A stretch of DNA of 64,000 nt. Origin: Cymbidium sinense (lineage: Eukaryota > Streptophyta > Magnoliopsida > Asparagales > Orchidaceae). Below the pieces are notes generated by a model. It had not been told where the DNA came from and searched no databases. It saw only the letters and a list, made by a program, of their open reading frames with translations. Position numbers and translations under genes: made by a program. The DNA lies in contig CM038222.1 in assembly GCA_021442155.1 (NCBI GenBank), positions 17,329,908 through 17,393,907 of the forward strand, in the 5' to 3' direction. Shown one piece after another: positions 10,194 to 23,474 of this stretch; the first letter of the stretch is position 1, and every line of letters begins with the position of its first letter.

Positions 10194-13100
10194 TAAACAA
10201 AACATAAACCCTAAACTAAAACTTGAACCCCATACCAAAACCCTAAACACTAAACCCTGAACCCTAAACCTTAAAAACCCTAAACCCTAACACTAAACCC
10301 TAAACCCTAACCCTAAAACCTAAACCTTAAACCCTAAACCCTAAACCCTAAGCCCTCAACTAACCATGAACCATAAACCCTAAAAAGCTAAAAACCTAAA
10401 CATAAACTAAATAAAATCTAAAAACAAAATAAATAGGAAACCCAAGCCAAGATTAAATATAATAAAAACCAAAAAAAAAAATTAAACCTAAACCAAAACC
10501 AAATAAGAAAATAAAATAAATTAATAAAAACTAAATTAAAATAAAATAAATAAAAACCAAAATAAAACTAAAAAAAACCTAAATAAAATAAAAACTAAAT
10601 GAAAAATAAAAATAAAATAAAACTAAATATAAACTTAAAACTAAAAAATAAACCTAAAAATAAAACTTAAAAACAAACAAAAAGTAAAACCTAAACCCTA
10701 AACTAAAAAAAAATCTAAACCTAAAATAAAAAATAATAAACCTAAACCTAAACTAAAATAAATAAAACTTGAACCTTAACAATAAATAAAATAAAATAAA
10801 CTAAAAATAATCATAAACCTAAACCAAAAAATAATACCTAAAAATAAACCTAAAACCTAAACCAAAAAAATTAAAATAAAACTTAAACCTAAACTTAAAA
10901 ATAAAAAATAAACCCTGAACCTAAAAACTAAAATTAAAATAATACAAAACTAAAAAAATAAACCTAAACCTAATCCTAAACTTAAAAAATAAACTAAAAT
11001 AAAAAACCTAAAACCTAAACCCTAAACCATAAAACCCTAACCCTAAACATACAACCCTTAGCCCTAAACCCTAAACCCTAAAGCCATAAACCCTAAAACC
11101 TAAACCCTAAATCACAAATCATAAACCCTCAATTAACCCTAAACCATAAACCCTTAAAAGCTAAAAAACTTAAACCTAAACTAAATAAAACCTAAAAATA
11201 AAATAAATTAAAATATCTAAACCAAAATAAAATAAAATAGAAACTTAAACTAAAAATTAAACCTAAACCCAAACTTAAACCTATAAAGAAAATAAATTAA
11301 AAATTAATCTAAAATAAAATAAATAATAACCTAAACTAAACTAAAAAATAAAAGACCAAAATAAAATAAAAACTAAACCTAAAATAAATATAAAATAAAC
11401 CTAAAATAAAATAAAATAAAAAACTAAATAAAAACCTAAACTTAAAAATGAAACTTAAAAAATAAAACTTAAAAACAAATAAAAATTAAAACCTAAACCC
11501 TAAACTAAAGAAAAATCTAAATTTAAAAAAAAACCTAAACATTAACTAAAATAAATAAAAGCTGAACCTAAACCTAAAATAAACTAAACCAAAACCTATA
11601 CCAAACCCATAAATAAAATAAAATAAACTAAAAATAATACTAAACCTAAATTAAAAAAATAATACCTAAAAATAAACCTAAAATAAAAACCTAAAACCTA
11701 AACCTAAAATATAAAATAAAAATAAACCTAAACATAAAAAATAAACTAAAATAAATAAACCAAAAAATAAATAAACTAAATTAAATAAAAATAAAAATAA
11801 AAATAAAATAAACTAAAATAAATAAAAAATAAACTAAATAAACTAAATAAACCTAAACCTATTAGTTTACTTAATTTTAAAAAATAATAATAAAAATAAA
11901 TAAATAATCCCTAAACCTTAAAAACCCTAAACCCTAAACTCTAAGCTATAAGCTCTAAACCCTAAACCCTAAAAACATAAAAACCTAAACCTAAACTAAG
12001 TAAATCCTTTAAATAAAATAAATTAAAAAACCTAAACCTAAATCAAATAAAAAGATTAAATAAAATAAAAACCTAAACTAAAACCAAAACCTAAAAATAA
12101 ATAAAATAAAAAATAAAAAATAAAATAAATTAAAATAAATAAAAACCTAAACTAAACTAAAAAATAAAATAGAACCAAAAATAAAACACCTAAATAAAAT
12201 AAAAACTAAATATAAAATAAAAATAAAATAAACCTAAAATAAAATTAAATAAAAACTAAATAAAGCCGTTAACCTTAAAAATAAAACCTAACCCCTAAAT
12301 CCTAAAGCCTAAACCCTTAACCCTAAACTACAAATCTTAAACCCTAAACCCTTAACTAACCCTATACCCTAAACCCTAAAAAGCTAAAAACCTAAACCTA
12401 AACTAAATAAAACCAAAAGATAAAGTAAATAAATAAAATCTAAACCAAAATAAAAAAAATAAAAACTATACTAAAAATTAAACCTAAACTCAAGCCTAAA
12501 CCTAAAAAGAAAATAAAAATTTAAAATTAAAACTAAACTACAATAACATAAATAAAAACCTAAACTAAACTAAAACATAAAAAAGCTAAATAAAATAAAA
12601 ACTACACCTAAAATAAAAATAAAATAAACCTAAAATAAAATAGAATAAAAGCTAAATAAAAACCTATACCTAAAATATAATCCTAAAAATAAAACCTAAC
12701 GAAAATAAAATAAAACCTAAACCCTAAACTAATAAAAAAAATTTAAACCTAAAATAAAAATAAAATAAACCTAAACCTAAAATAAAATAAATAATACCTA
12801 AACCTATACCTAAGATAAACTAAACCTAATCCTAAACTTAAACCATAAATAAAATAAGATAAACTAAAAATGAACCTAAACCTAAACTAAAAGAATAATA
12901 AATAAAAATAAACCTAAAATAAAAACCTAAAACCTAAACCTAGAAATATAAAATAAAAACCTAAACCTAAACTTAAAAATAAAAAAATAAAACTAAACTA
13001 AAATATAAACATAAACCTAAACCTAACCCTAAAAAATAAACTGAAATAAATAAAACTAAAATAAATAATCTAAATTAAATAAAAATAAAAATAAAATGAA

Positions 13101-14184
13101 ATAAAAATAAAAAAATAAACTAAAATAAATAAAATAAACTAGATAAACTAAATAAACTTAAACCCACAAGTTTACTTTTTTTTTAAAAAATACAAATAAA
13201 TAAATAAAACCCTAACCTAAACCCTAAACCCTAAACCTGCAATGCTAAAGCCTAAGCCCAAATCCCTAAAATTATAACCCTAAACCCTTAACTTTAAATC
13301 GTGAAACCCTAAACCCTAAAACCTATAACCGAAAACCCAAAACCTTAAACCCCAAACCCAAAACCCTAAACCGTAAACCCTAATACCCAAAAACATAAAA
13401 ACCTAAACCTAAACTAAATAAATCCTAAAAATAAAATCAATAGAAAAACCTAAACCTAAATAAAATAAAATAAAAACCTAAACTAAAACCTAAACCTAAC
13501 CTTAAACCAAAAAATTAAATAAAATATAAAATAAAAAGTAAAATTAAAATAAAATTAATAAAAAACTAAACTAAACAAAAAAAATAAAATAAACTTAAAA
13601 ATGAAACACCTAAATAAAATAAAAACTAAACATAAAATAAAAATAAAATTAACCTAAAATAAAATAAAATAAAAACTAAATAAATATTTATACCTGAAAT
13701 AAAACCTAAACCTAAAATAAACAAAATAAAATAAACCCAAACCTCAACTAAAATAAACTAAACTAAACAAATATAAAACTTAAACCTAAACCTAAAATAA
13801 ACTAAATCTAAACCCTAAACTAAATAAAAATAATAATTTAAAAATAAACCAAAATCAAAACTAAAAAATAAAACCTAAAAATAAACCTAAAACCTAAACC
13901 TAAAAAAATAAAATAAAAACCTAAACCTAAACCTAAAAATAATAAATAAAACGTAAACCTAAAAATTAAAATAAAAAAAAACTAAACTTAAAAAATAAAC
14001 CTAAACCTAATCCTTAACCTAAACTTAAAAAATAAACCAAAATAAAAACTCTAAACCCTAAAACCTACAACCCTAAATCCTAAATCTTAAACCCTAAACC
14101 CCAAACACTAAACCTTAAACCCTAAACCTAAACCACTAAACCTACACCTAACCTAATCCTAAACTAAATAAATCCTTTAAATAA

Positions 14185-14215
<31 letters not shown>

Positions 14216-17200
14216 AATCCTAAACTAAAACCTAAACCTAATCCTAAACCTAATCCTAAAAATAAATAAAATAAAATAAAAATTAAACTAAAATAAAATA
14301 AATAAAAACTTAAACTAAACTAAAAAATAAAATAAACCTACAAATAAAAAACCTAAATAAAATAAAAATTAATCATAAAATAAAAGCAAAATAAACCTAA
14401 AATAAAATAAAATAAAAACTAAATAAAAACCTAAACCTAATAAATAAAAATTTACACCTAAACCATAAACTAAGAAAAAAAATCAAAATGTAAAATAAAA
14501 GTAAAATATACCTAAATTTAAACTAAAATAAACAAACTAAAATAAATAAAACCTAAACCTAAACCTAAACTAAATAAAATAAAATAAACCTAAAATAAAC
14601 CTAAACATAAACTAAAATATAAAACCTAAAAATAAACCTAAAATAAAACCTAAATCCTAAATCTAAAAAAAATAAAATAAAAACCTAAACATAAACCTAT
14701 AAATAAATAAAAATAAAGCCTAAACCTAAAAAGGAAAATAAAAATAAAATTAAACTAAAAAATAAACATAAACCTAAACCTAGAAAAATAAACTAAAATA
14801 AAAAACCTAATCTAAAAAAAATAAACCAAACTAAATAAAATAAAAAATAGATCTATATAAAATTGAAAAAATAAAATAAAACAAAATATATAAAAAATAA
14901 ACTAAATAAACCTAAACCTACCTATTTACTTAACTTTAAATAAAACCCTAAACTCCTCACCCAAATCTAAATCCTCTTCCACAATCCCAACTAAACGAAA
15001 CCTACTCCTAAACTCCCTAAACTAAACTCTCTAAATCATCCCTATAAACCCTAAACTCCCCTAATAATCCTAAATCTAAACTAAATCAACTAAACTCCTA
15101 AATCAAATCTTAAATCCAATCCAAACCTTTATAAATCCTAAACCCTAAAATCACTAAGCCTCCTAAACACCCTCTCCCACTAACTAACCCTGGGCCCTCC
15201 TGACTCTCACTAAACTAAACCTAAAAAATAACTAAATAAAATAAATAAACATAAACCTAAATAAAATAAAAAAATAAAATAAAATAAAAACCTAAACTAA
15301 AACCTAAACCTAATCCTAAAAATAAAAAAATAAAAAATAAAAATAAACTAAACTAAACTAAAAAATAAAATAAACCTAAGAACAAAAAACATTAATAAAA
15401 TTAAAACTAAACATAAAATAAAAATAAAATAAACCAAAAATAAAATAATATAAAATAAAAATAAAATAAAAACCTAAACCTAAAAAATAAACCTAAAAAT
15501 AAATAAAAAGAATAAAACTTAAACCCTAAACTAAAAAAATAACCTAAACCTAAATAAAAATAAAATAAATCTAAACATAAACAAAAATAAACTAAACTAA
15601 AATAAATAAAATATAAACCTAAACCTAAAAGAAACTAAACCTAAACTTATACCTAAACTACATAAAATAAAGTAAAAATAAACCTAAACCTAAATAAAAA
15701 AATAAAACCTAAAAATGACCCTAAAATAAAATCTTAAAATCTAAAATTAAAAAAAAATAAAATAAAATCCTAAAAATAAAAAATAAAACCTAAGTAAAAT
15801 AAAATAAAAAAACTTAAAACCTAAAATAAAACCTTAAAAAAACCTAAACCTAAAATAAATAAATAAAACCTAAACCTAAAATTAAAATAAAAAAAAACTA
15901 AACTTAAAAAAATATCCTAAACCTCCAAACTAAACAATAAACCAAAATAAAACTAAAACCTAAAATATACCCAAAATCTTAACTAAACTTAACCTAACCC
16001 AAACCCTAAACCAGAGCCAAATCCCAAAACCCAAACTACTGGACCACAAACCATATAAACCCTAAATCAAACCACAAAACCTAAACTCTAAACCACCAAA
16101 CCCCAAACCCAACCTTAAACCTAAACCCAACTGACTCAAACCTAATCCACAAAAAACTAAAACCCAAAAAACCTAAATAAAATAAAAATAAAATAAATAA
16201 AATAAAATAAAATAAAATAAAATAAAATCTGATCTAAACCTAACCTATAATCCTAAAATAAAATAAAAAAATTAAAATTAAATAAAATAAAATAAATAAA
16301 ACTTAAACTAAATTAAAAAAAATAAACAAATAAAACCTAAATAAAATAAAAAATAATCATAAAATAAAAGCAAAATAAACCTAAAATAAACTAAAATAAA
16401 AACTAAATAAAAACCTAAACCTAAAAAATAAACTTAAAAATAAATAAAAATTTACACCTAAACCATAAACCTAGAAAAAAAACCAAAACGTGAAATAAAA
16501 ATAAAATATACCTAAACTTAAACTAAAATAAATAAAACTAAAATAAATAAAACTAAACCTAAACCTAAACTAAATAAAATAAAATAAACCTAAAAGAAAC
16601 CTAAACATAAACTGAAAAATAAAACCTAAAAATAAACCTAAAATAAAAACCTAAATCCTAAATCTAAAAAAATAAAATAAAAACCTAAACATAAACCGAT
16701 AAATAAATAAAAATAAAGCCTAAACCTAAAAAACAAAATAAAAATAAAACTAAACTAAAATATAAACATAAACCTAAACCTAGAAAAATAAACTAAAATA
16801 AAAAACCTAATCTAAAATAAATAAACAAAACTAAATAAAATAAAAAATAAATCTATATAAAATTAAAAAAATAAAATAAACTAAAATATATAAAAAATAA
16901 ACTAAATAAAAATAAACCTACTTATTTACTTAAATTAAAAAAGAAACCTAAACCCTAAACCCTTAACCCAAAAATCTAAATCCTAAACCATAAACCCTAA
17001 ATCCCAAACACTTCTCTAAACCACACTTGCATCTGGCTCACTGAGCCCACCCTAAACCCACACTCCAGGCCCTAAATTATAAACCTGATCATGGACCCTG
17101 AGGCCTAAACCCACATCCTAAATCACTGGGCCCTTCCAAATCACCTAAATCCTAAAGCATAAATCTAAATCCTGAGCCCTAAATCATAAATACTAAACCT

Positions 17201-18133
17201 AAACCACTAAAGCCCAACATTCCAACACTAAACCCCAGGCCCTGACCTTCTCTAACCCTAAACCCTGACCCTCCCTAAACTAAACCTAAACTAAATCTAA
17301 AATAAAATAAATAAACAAATAAACCTAAATAAAATAAAATAAAATAAAATAAAACCTAAACCTAAAATAAAATAAAATTAAAAATAAAATAAACTAAATA
17401 AATAAAGAAAACCTAAACTAAACTAAAATAAAATAAACCTAAGAACAAAAAATTAATAAAATTAAATCTAAACATAAAATAAAAATAAAATAATAAAATA
17501 AAATAATAAAATAAAACCAAAACCTAAAAATTAAACCTAAAAAATAAATAAAGATAAACTTAAACCCTAAAACTAAAAAATAACCTAAACCTAAATAAAA
17601 ATAAATAAATAAACCTAAACTACTAAACTAAAATAAATAAAATATAAACCTAAACCTAAGAAACTAAACCTAAACCTATACCTAAACTACATAAAATAAA
17701 CTAAAAATAAATCTAAACCTAAACAAAAAAATAAAACCTAAAAATGAGCCTAAAATAAAATCTTAAAATCTAAACTTAAAAAAATAAAATAAAATCCTAA
17801 AATAAAAAATAAAACTGAAATAAAATAAAAATAAATCTCAACTAATCCTAAACCATAAAACTAACCTAAACCCTAAACCCTAAACCTATCCTAAATCTGC
17901 AACAAAAAAAACTAATCCAAGCCCTAAATCTTAAACCTTAAATCATAAACCCTAAACCTAAACCCTCTCTAATCCCACAACCCTAAACAAAAGCATAAAC
18001 CCTAAACATTAAACCCTAAACCCCCAAGCCCCTACACCCTAAACCACCTAAATCCTAAGCCCTAAACCTAAACCATGTAAACTAAAACTAACCTAAACTC
18101 TAAAACCTAATAAACCTAAACCTAAACCTTAAG
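10194..18133. repeat. Telomere-like higher-order array, block 4
   Basis: Nearly 8 kb of C/A-rich sequence almost lacking G. Repeating modules run from canonical CCCTAAA, through a GCTAAAAACCTAAACC transition (10383, 11156, 12375; variants at 11970, 13390), through AAATAAAATA/CCTAAA sequence, to a marker like AGTTTACTTAATTTTAAAA. The markers lie at 11864, 13169, 14922 and 16922, after which CCCTAAA resumes. No gene is visible. Patches at 14950-15220 and 16990-17280 contain unusual CT- or G-bearing words (CCTGGGCCC, CAGGCCCTGA). Confidence 0.9.
14200..17835. repeat. About 2.0-kb tandem duplication within block 4
   Basis: Sequence at about 14340-14935 matches about 16325-16935, sharing for example AATAAAAATTTACACC, AAAGCAAAATAAACC and AATCTATATAAAATT-like words. 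In turn 15360-15800 matches 17425-17835 (CCTAAGAACAAAAAA, CTAAACTACATAAAATAAA). The offset is about 2.0 kb in both parts, so the two make one tandem pair nested in the telomere-like array. Confidence 0.75.
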
Positions 18134-18619
18134 AATGGGCAAAACCTTGATGGTAGGAACACCACCATGAACCAAGCTCAGTCTAGATTTGGCGATGCAG
18201 GCAAACACAGAGGTGGTATTTATCGTAGTAGTGGTGGGCGATCTAGAGGTGCTGGAGGGTATGGAGGTGGTGGTCGGAGCACTGGTGGTTATGGATGTAG
18301 GAGGAGCGATGGAGGTTACTGTCGTGGTGGTGGCGGATGATGAGATCATGGATATGATGGTGGATCCTTCTACTCAATATACCGAGGTGGTTCTGATGGG
18401 AATTGGAGAAATTGAAGAATGGTCGATTTGATCTGCTGCTTATGGCACTATGTCTTTATAGTAGAGATTGTTCTAGTTATCTAGGGTTTTTGATTTGCAC
18501 TATGCATGCTCATTTTTTATATATGTCATCGCTTGTGTCTTAGAAAACTTGGTGTGTTACTTGGTTGATGAAATTAAAAATAATAAATGTTGAATCTAAA
18601 TTTGTTCTCTATTAAAAAA
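18134..18619 (+). pseudogene. GR-RBP 3'-end pseudogene, copy 3
   Basis: The frame from 18134 reads NGQNLDGRNTTMNQAQSR, then a glycine-rich tail with GAGGYGGGGRSTGGYG, two consecutive stops at 18338-18343, and the proper ending SDGNWRN-stop at 18413-18415. The length of 94 codons equals copy 1. The 3'UTR keeps an AATAAA at 18582-18587, 26 bases before an A-run that begins at 18613. That spacing fits a used poly(A) site and supports an origin from a processed transcript. The start and most of the RRM are missing, and it abuts telomere-like DNA on both sides. Confidence 0.85.
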
Positions 18620-21600
18620 TGTCAAAAACCCTAAACCCTAAACTAAAACCTGAACCTTATACCTGAAAGTTAAAACATAAACCCTAAACCCTAAAAACCC
18701 TAAACACTAAACCCTAAACCCTAAACCCTAAACCATAAACTCTTAACCCTAAACCCTAAACTTTAAATCCTAAACACCAAACCCTAAACCCTAAACCTTA
18801 AAAAGCTAAAAACCTAAACCAATACTGAATAAAACCTAAAAATAAAATAAATAAAAAACTTAAACCTAAATAAAATAATAAAATGAAATAAAATAAACAG
18901 CTAAACTAAAACCTAAACCTAAAAAGAAAATTAAATAAAAAATAAGAACTAAACTAAAATAAAATAAATATAAACCAAAACTAAATTAAAAAATAAAAAA
19001 CTTAACTAAAATAAAAACTGAACATAAATTAAAAATAAAATAAGCATAAAATAAAATAAGCATAAAATAAAATAAAAATTAAATAAAAACCTCAACATGA
19101 AATTCAAACCGAAAAAAGTTAAAAATCAATAAAAAATAAAACCTAAACCCTAAATGAAAAAAATATAAACCTAAAATTAAAATAAATTAAACCTACACCT
19201 AAACTAAAATAAACTAAATTAAAATAAATAAAACCTAAACTTAATCCAAAAATAAGCTAAACCTAAACCTAAACATAAACTAAAAAATAAAACCTAAAAA
19301 TAAACCTAAAATAAAAACCTAAAACCTAGAAAATAAAATAAAACCTAAACTTAAACCTAATTAAAAATAAAACCTAAACCTAAAAACTAAAATAAAATGA
19401 AACTAAACTAAAAATAAACCTAAACCTAAACCTAAACCTAAAAAAAAAAATAAAACTAAAAAATAAAAACTAAAAATAAATATAAATGAAAATAAAAAAA
19501 TAAAATAAAATGAACTAAATTAAATAAAAAATAAACTAAATAAACCTAAACCTATGAGTTTACTTAATTTAAAAAAAAAAGCCCTAACCCTAAACCCTAA
19601 ACCCTAAAACCTACCCTAAACTGCCTCAAAAACCCTAAACCTTGCCTAAACCCTAAACCACAAAACCTGAGTGACCCTAAAGGTATCCCTAAATCTTAAA
19701 CCCTAAACCCAAACCCTAAACCCTAAACACTAAACCCTAACCTTTAAAACCTAGAAAACCTAAACCTAAACTAAATAAAACCTAAAAATAAAATAAATAA
19801 ATAAACCTAAACTTAAATAAAATAATAAAATAAAACTAAACTATGCTATCATAAACTAAACCTAAACCTAATTGCTAAAATAAAATAAAGTTTAAAAAAC
19901 TGAATAAAAATAAAATAAATAAAAACCTAAACTAAACTTAAAAAAATCAAATAAACTTAAAAATAAAAAATTAAATATAATAAAAATTAAACTTAAAATA
20001 AAAATATAATAAACCTAAAATAAAATAAAATAAAAACTAAATAAAAACCATAACCTAATAAATAAACCTGAAAATAAATAAAAAATAAAACCTATACCCT
20101 AAACTAAAAAAAATAAAATAAACAAAATAAAATAAACCTGAGCCTAAACTAAAGTAAACTAAAGTTAAATAAATAAAATCTAAACCTAAACCTAAACCCT
20201 AAACAAAATAAAATAAAATAAACTAAAATAAACCTAAATCCAAAGTAAAAATAACTAAAAATAAATCTAAATTAAAAACCTAAAACCTAAACCTATAAAA
20301 ATAAAATAAAACCTAAAAAAAAAAAAAAATAAAACCTAAACCTAAAATAATATAAAAATAAAACTATACTAAAAAATAAACATAAACATAAACCTAAATA
20401 TAAAGAAAATTAAAATAATAAACCTAAACTTAAATAAATAAACCTTAAAAAAATAAGCTAAATTAAGAAAAAAAAATAAACCTAAATAAAAAAATAAAAT
20501 AAACTAAAATAAATTAAAAAACCTTAACCCTCCTAGTTTACTTAATTTAAAAAAACACTAGAACCCAAACCCTAAACCCTAAACCTAGCCCAAAATCCTA
20601 AACCCTAATCCTACAACCCTAAACCTACACCTACAAATGCTAAACCCTAAACCCTAAACACTAAAAAACCCTAAACCCTATTCCCTAATTCATAAGACCT
20701 AAACACTAAATCCTAAACCCTAAACCCTAAACCATAATCGTTAAACCCTAACCGTAACCCTAAACCCTAAACCCTAAACCTTAAAATGCTAAAAACCTAA
20801 ACCTAAACTAAATAAAACCTAAAAATAAAATAAATAAAAAAAATCTAAACCTAAATAAAATAAAAAAACAAAATAAAATAAACACCTAAACTAAAGCCTA
20901 AACTTAAACCTAAACCTAAAAAGAAAATAAAATATAAAATAAAAATTAAAACCTAAACTAAACTAAAAAATAAAAAACTAACTAAAATAAGAGGTAAAAC
21001 TAAAATAAATATAAAATAAACCTAAAACAAAATAAATTAAAAATTAAATTAAAACTTAAACCTAGAAAATAAACCTAAACCATAAACTAAGAAAAAACCT
21101 AAGCCTCAAATAAAATGAAAATAAACCTTAACCTAAACAAAAATAAACTAAATTAAAATAAATAAAACCTAAATTTAAACCTTAAATAAGTTGAACCTAA
21201 ACCTAAACCCTAAATAAAATAAATTAAATTAAAAAAAACCTAATCCAAAACAAAAAATAAACCTAAAAATAAACCTAAAATAAAAACCTAAAACCTAAAC
21301 CTAAAAAAATTAAATAAAAATTTAAACCTAAACTTAAAAATAAAAAATAAAACCTAAACCTATAAAATAAAAAAAAACTAAACAAAAAAATAAACCTAAA
21401 CCTAAACCTAAGAATAAAGTAAAATAAAAAGCCTAAACTAAAATAAATAAACCAAAAAAAAAAAACTAAACTAAATAAAAATTAAAAAAAACCTATATAA
21501 AATAAAAAATAAACTAAACTAAAATAAATAAAAAAAATACTAAATAAATTAAATAAACCTAAACCTACCAATTTACTTAATTTAAAAAAATAAAAAAAAT

Positions 21601-22541
21601 ATATATAAAAAATATAAAAAAAAACCCTAACCTTAAACCCTAAAACTAATCTTAAGTCTTAAACCCTGATCCCTAAACATATAACCCTAAACCCTAAAAC
21701 TTAAAACTCTAAACCCTAAACCCTAAACCATAAAACATACAACTCTAAACCCTAAACCCTAAACCCCAAACCCTAAACACTAAACCCTAAACCCTAACAA
21801 CCTAAAAACCTAAACCTAAACTAAATAAAACCTAAAAATAAAATAAATAAATACCTAAACCTAAATAAAATAAAAAGTAAAATACAATAAAAACATAAAT
21901 TGAAACCTAAACCTAAACCTAAACCAAAACATAAAAAATAAAAATATAAAACATAAAAACAAAACTAAAATCAAATAAATAAAAACCTAAACTAAAATAA
22001 AAATTAAAATAAACTAAAAAAAAAAACCTAAATAAAATAAAAATTAAACATAAAATAAAAAGAAAATATACCTAAAATAAAATAAAATAAAATAATATAA
22101 AAATCTAAATGTGATAAATAAACCTAAACCTTAAAAATAAAATAAAAATAAAACTTAACTAAAAAATAGTCATAAACCTAAAATAAATAAACTAAACTAA
22201 AAAAACATAAATAATAAAAACTTAAATAAATAAAAAATAAACTTAATAAACCTAAACCTATCAGTTTACTTAATGAAAAAAAGCCTAAACCCTAAAACTA
22301 AACTTAAACCTTATACCCTAAACCTACAATCCTAAACCCTAAACCCTAACCCTTAAGCCATAAAACCCTAAACTTTAAACCATAAACTCTAAACCATAAA
22401 CCCTAAACACCTAAACCCAAAAACCCTAAACCCTAAAACCCTAAAACCCTAAACCCTAAACAGTAAACCCTAAACCTAAAACATACAACCCTAAGCCCTA
22501 AACCCCAAACCCTAAACCCTAAACTAACCCTAAACTCTAAG
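18620..22541. repeat. Telomere-like higher-order array, block 5
   Basis: Four modules of the same design as block 4. Transitions (GCTAAAAACCTAAACC and variants) lie near 18795, 19745, 20786 and 21800. End markers like AGTTTACTTAATTTAAAA lie at 19557, 20535, 21570 and 22263, each followed by canonical CCCTAAA. Module spacing is about 0.7-1.0 kb here, shorter than in block 4. No gene is visible. Confidence 0.9.
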
Positions 22542-23010
22542 AATAAACCTGATAACATGAACATCACCATCTCACCCTAGATATGGTAGTGAAGGTGAAG
22601 GCAGAGGCGATAGTTATCACAGTGGTGGTGGGGGATCTAGATGTGTTGGTGGATATGGAGGTGGTTGGAGCAGTGGTGGTTATGGAGGTGGGAAGAGTGA
22701 CAAACATTACAATCATTATGGTGATGGCTAGGGAGATCGAGGATATGGTGGCAGATCTCGCTACTCGAGATGTGGGGGTGGTTCTGATGTGAACTAGAGA
22801 AACTGAAGAATGACCGATCTAATCTACTATATAAAAAAGTGTGTATTTACATTAGAGATGGTTCTACTTATGTAGGGTTTTTAATTTGCTCTATGGGTGG
22901 TCATTTTTTATTTATATCATCGCTTGTGTCTTAGAAAACTTGGGATGCTACTTGGTTGATGAAATAAAAAAGAAGAAATGTTGAATCTAAATTTGTTCTC
23001 TCTTAAAAAA
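22542..23010 (+). pseudogene. GR-RBP 3'-end pseudogene, copy 4
   Basis: The 5' part is more damaged than in other copies: the LDGR box is lost and bases are deleted near 22570. The glycine-rich tail is still clear (VGGYGGGW, GGYGGGK). It has stops at 22729-22731 and 22795-22797 and the ancestral TGA at 22804-22806. The 3'UTR and A-run reach 23010. It opens the second copy of the large unit seen from 1150, being followed in the same order by CCCTAAA, linker, AT array, ladder and pol. Confidence 0.85.
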
Positions 23011-23334
23011 TGTTTTAAATCCTAAACCCTAAACCCTAAATTAAAAATTAAACCCTTAACCTAAAACCTAAATCCTAAAACCTAAACCTTATACCCTAAA
23101 CTCTAAAACCCAAAACCCTAAACACTAAACCCTAAACTCTAAACAATTAAATAATAAACCCAAAACCCAAAATCCAAAACCTTAAAATGTTAAACCCTAA
23201 ACCTTAAACCTACAACCATAAACCCTAAATCATAAATCCTAAACCCTAAACCCAAAACCTCAAACCCTAAACTAACCCTAAACTTGAAACCTTAAACTAA
23301 CCCTAAACCCTAAACAATAACCCTAAACCTTAAA
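23011..23334. repeat. Telomere-like array, block 6
   Basis: Mostly CCCTAAA variants between GR-RBP copy 4 and the linker, equivalent to 1635-1997. No gene. Confidence 0.95.
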
Positions 23335-23474
23335 CCTTGAATAAAGATGCCATTAGGAGTAGATCTAAAGAATGACCTAATCCTAACAAAGTTATGGTAG
23401 CTAAAGAAAATTTCTTCTAAAGACTTTCCCTTGACTATTAGAGATTTGAATAACCTAAACCTTATACCTAAATC
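23335..23474. repeat. Conserved linker of the GR-RBP/AT-array unit, copy 2
   Basis: Matches 1998-2138 with scattered substitutions (CCTTGAATAAAGATGCC, AGAATGACCTAATCC). It confirms that the GR-RBP fragment, telomere-like spacer and AT array were duplicated together. Confidence 0.85.

Noticed and set aside
9528..22275. CRISPR-like array, because of regularly returning markers
   Set aside because: Spacing is irregular (0.7-2.6 kb), the intervening sequence is telomere-derived repeat, and the context is a plant nuclear genome.
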